NCBI GenBank assembly: GCA_900551775.1
Contig: URXI01000200.1
Span: 1-8,044, forward strand
DNA: 8,044 bases
Source: an uncultured Eubacterium sp.
Lineage (GTDB): Bacteria; Bacillota; Clostridia; Peptostreptococcales; Anaerovoracaceae
Direction of reading: 5' to 3'
Each line of letters begins with the position of its first letter. Positions within the stretch are counted from its first letter, which is position 1. Made by a program: the position numbers and the translations under genes. Positions 6,757 to 8,044 of this stretch are shown here, piece after piece. The notes under the pieces were generated by a model, which was not told the DNA's origin, did not search any database, and saw only the letters and a program-made list of their open reading frames with translations.

Positions 6757-7812
6757 TCAGATTTCTTCGCCACTCCATACGGACCCGCTTCTATCCAAAC
6801 GGACACTCTTTCTGAATTCCGTCGGAGAGCTGCCATATGTTTCTTTGAAGGCAGAAGTGAATTTATTCGGATTTTCATATCCGATTTTACTTGCAATCTC
6901 CGTTACTGACAACTCGGTTTCCAGCAACAATTTTTTGGCGACTTGAAGCCGATAGGTACGAAGATAAGAATAGACAGAGGTTCCATAGACGCCTCGAAAG
7001 CACTTTTTCAATGCTGTTGTAGAAATCTCGAATTTCTGGGAAAGCTGTTCAATCGTATGATGTGCTGTCAAGTCCTCCGTAATATAGGACGCTACTGCTT
7101 TAATCAATGCGACCTGATTTTGATTGAAATAATCCGTCTGTAAAACTTCTTCTGCCGTATTGAGATCACTTAAGAACAGAAGCAGTTCCAGCATTTTGAC
7201 TTTCATGTATCCTGGTTTTCTTTTTTCCCGGACATGATAAAGTTCCGAAAAAATATGTTCAATAGACGGATTGGCCCGCATGATGCAGCAACGGTTTCCT
7301 TCGCAAATATATTTTTGTATGTAGTGCAAATCAATATTCAATAGCTCCATGATTTGCCGTACTTCCGGCAGCAATTCATCCAGATTGATGATGATAGAAA
7401 TACCGTGATAGTGGTTCAGCGGAAAACACGAATTTGACTTTTTCTTCATCATGGAGCTGATCGACAAATCGCCTTCCGCCATATAGCAGCAACTATTTTC
7501 GCCAAAGCTACACTCAAAACGTCCTATCAGACAATGGTTAATCTCTATCATGTTTTTAGCTGTGGCTTGATTTTGATTGCAATATCCCATGTGCATATCG
7601 TTATAGTAAAGCTCAATACCAGAAAAAACCTGATAGACTGTAATGCGTCCATGCCCTGTTTCATTTGACAGCCGAAAAATTTTACAGTCCTGCCGTAGTT
7701 CATCTTCTTCGGGAGAGCCGTATAACTTTGTCCCTTCAAATTCGTCTGGCAATTCAGACCGCAATAATACTTCAATCGCACCAGAGAGTGCTTGTTTTTC
7801 ATAGGTCAGCAC
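6757..7812 (-). CDS. AraC-family transcriptional regulator
   Basis: This 351-residue protein has a typical AraC DNA-binding domain at the C-terminus (about 235-335). The first helix-turn-helix is around 253-275 (IEQLSQKFEISTTALKKCF). The second is around 302-324 and ends in the family signature IGYENPNKFTSAFKETYGSSPTEFR (310-334). The N-terminal part (1-220) is a ligand or signal domain. It carries many cysteines (94, 101, 108, 109, 129, 170, 175, 176) and the segment FPLNHYHGISI (130-140). The start is a GTG at 7812, with GGAGG 8 bases upstream; an ATG closer to the ribosome binding site is out of frame and stops after six codons. A consensus promoter precedes it. Related AraC proteins (YbtA, PchR) control siderophore uptake genes, and the position directly upstream of the ECF operon fits that role. 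The inducer is unknown. Confidence 0.92.
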   Translation of the reverse strand: MLTYEKQALSGAIEVLLRSELPDEFEGTKLYGSPEEDELRQDCKIFRLSNETGHGRITVYQVFSGIELYYNDMHMGYCNQNQATAKNMIEINHCLIGRFECSFGENSCCYMAEGDLSISSMMKKKSNSCFPLNHYHGISIIINLDELLPEVRQIMELLNIDLHYIQKYICEGNRCCIMRANPSIEHIFSELYHVREKRKPGYMKVKMLELLLFLSDLNTAEEVLQTDYFNQNQVALIKAVASYITEDLTAHHTIEQLSQKFEISTTALKKCFRGVYGTSVYSYLRTYRLQVAKKLLLETELSVTEIASKIGYENPNKFTSAFKETYGSSPTEFRKSVRLDRSGSVWSGEEI

Positions 7813-7830
7813 TACCCATTCCTCCTTTCG

Positions 7831-7846
7831 GTTCGTTATGACTAAC
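7831..7846. promoter_or_regulatory. Candidate operator, GTTAG-N6-CTAAC variant (araC site)
   Basis: On the minus strand this reads GTTAGTCATAACGAAC; one base of the second half-site differs from the two other copies (CGAAC for CTAAC). Flanking bases extend the dyad to GGTTAG...GAACC. It lies 7 bases downstream of the -10 box, so it covers the expected transcription start, a usual place for a repressor. It is the weakest of the three copies by symmetry but has the best defined promoter context. Confidence 0.45.
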
Positions 7847-7853
7847 CACTCTA

Positions 7854-7882
7854 AGTATAGGCGCGAATAATGGCAGTGTCAA
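7854..7882 (-). promoter_or_regulatory. Sigma-A promoter of the araC-family gene
   Basis: On the minus strand a perfect TTGACA (7882-7877) is followed after exactly 17 bases by TATACT (7859-7854), one mismatch from TATAAT. The expected start is near 7847, giving a leader of about 35 bases before the GTG start codon. It lies between the tnpV terminator and the regulator gene, so the cassette can be expressed independently of upstream transcription. Confidence 0.85.
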
Positions 7883-7895
7883 ATGGTTTTCTGAC

Positions 7896-7927
7896 AAAAA
7901 GAAACAGAGGGAAAACCCTCTGCTTCT
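7896..7927 (-). terminator. Rho-independent terminator after tnpV
   Basis: On the minus strand a 12-bp stem (7927-7916 with 7911-7900, one G-U pair, core GCAGAGGG/CCCTCTGT) closes a TTTT loop and is followed directly by a run of T (bases 7900-7896). It starts 16 bases past the tnpV stop codon and insulates the regulator promoter just downstream. Confidence 0.88.
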
Positions 7928-7942
7928 CTTAAAATTGAAGTT

Positions 7943-8044
7943 CTAAATATAAATAAACTCTTGACAAATCATTTCCTCCGCCTGTGCTTTCAGCGTGTTC
8001 ATCAGCCCCACCCAGCGCATGGGGTCACGGCCTTTCAGTTCCTC
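7943..8044 (-). CDS. tnpV: TnpV-type transposon-encoded protein, C-terminal 33 residues (cut by window edge)
   Basis: Only the last 33 codons and a TAG stop are in the window. The reading begins EELKGRDPMRWVGLMNTLKA and ends QAEEMICQEFIYI. The pattern D-P-M-x-W-V-x-x-M-N followed by an A-E-E-M/I helix and a short hydrophobic tail matches the C-terminus of TnpV, a small protein of unclear function found in Tn4451/Tn4453-like and other clostridial mobile elements. The assignment is from memory of the family and a short fragment. The coding part is GC-rich (about 60%) with an AT-rich last dozen codons. A strong terminator follows. Confidence 0.7.
   Translation of the reverse strand, partial: EELKGRDPMRWVGLMNTLKAQAEEMICQEFIYI

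Noticed and set aside
7961..7989. Plus-strand TTGACA as a promoter
   Set aside because: The bases 17 further on read GTGCTT, not a -10 box, and it lies inside tnpV on the opposite strand.

Overview
The window looks like a low-to-moderate GC Clostridia-type (gut Firmicutes) genome. The protein families, strong AAAGGAGG ribosome binding sites and a consensus sigma-A promoter support this. The tnpV gene end at the right edge, a gene typical of Tn4451/Tn4453-like and related conjugative elements of Clostridia, suggests the cassette sits in or beside a mobile element. All genes lie on the minus strand, so transcription runs from high to low coordinates. No stretch longer than 300 bases lacks a gene; the largest gaps are about 120-130 bases and hold promoters, candidate operators and terminators.

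Layout in transcription order. (1) The 3' end of tnpV (8044-7943) is followed by a clear rho-independent terminator (7927-7896). (2) A consensus promoter (-35 at 7882-7877, -10 at 7859-7854, 17-base spacer) drives an AraC-family regulator with a GTG start (7812-6757). (3) After a 117-base gap come a complete ECF transporter in three genes: an MptD/Trep_Strep-type S component (6639-6034), EcfT (6030-5353) and a double-domain EcfA (5353-3872). (4) After a 122-base gap with a 16-bp hairpin come two half-transporters of ABC-exporter fold (3749-1941 and 1948-200). Their genes overlap by 8 bases and they probably form a heterodimer. (5) Twenty bases further on begins a DtxR/MntR-family metal-dependent regulator, cut by the left edge (179-1).

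Interpretation (inference). AraC regulator + ECF importer + exporter-fold ABC pair + DtxR regulator is the expected toolkit for uptake of a metal chelate such as a siderophore. It recalls the transport part of yersiniabactin/equibactin-type loci (YbtP/YbtQ are exporter-fold proteins that import), but no biosynthetic gene is visible here. The most interesting unlisted signal is a 16-base inverted repeat, GTTAG-N6-CTAAC. It occurs once in each of the three regulatory gaps (with one half-site mismatch at araC): before araC, before the ECF operon and before the exporter pair. At araC and the exporter pair it sits just downstream of a candidate -10 box, where a repressor would bind. This suggests one regulator controls the whole cassette.
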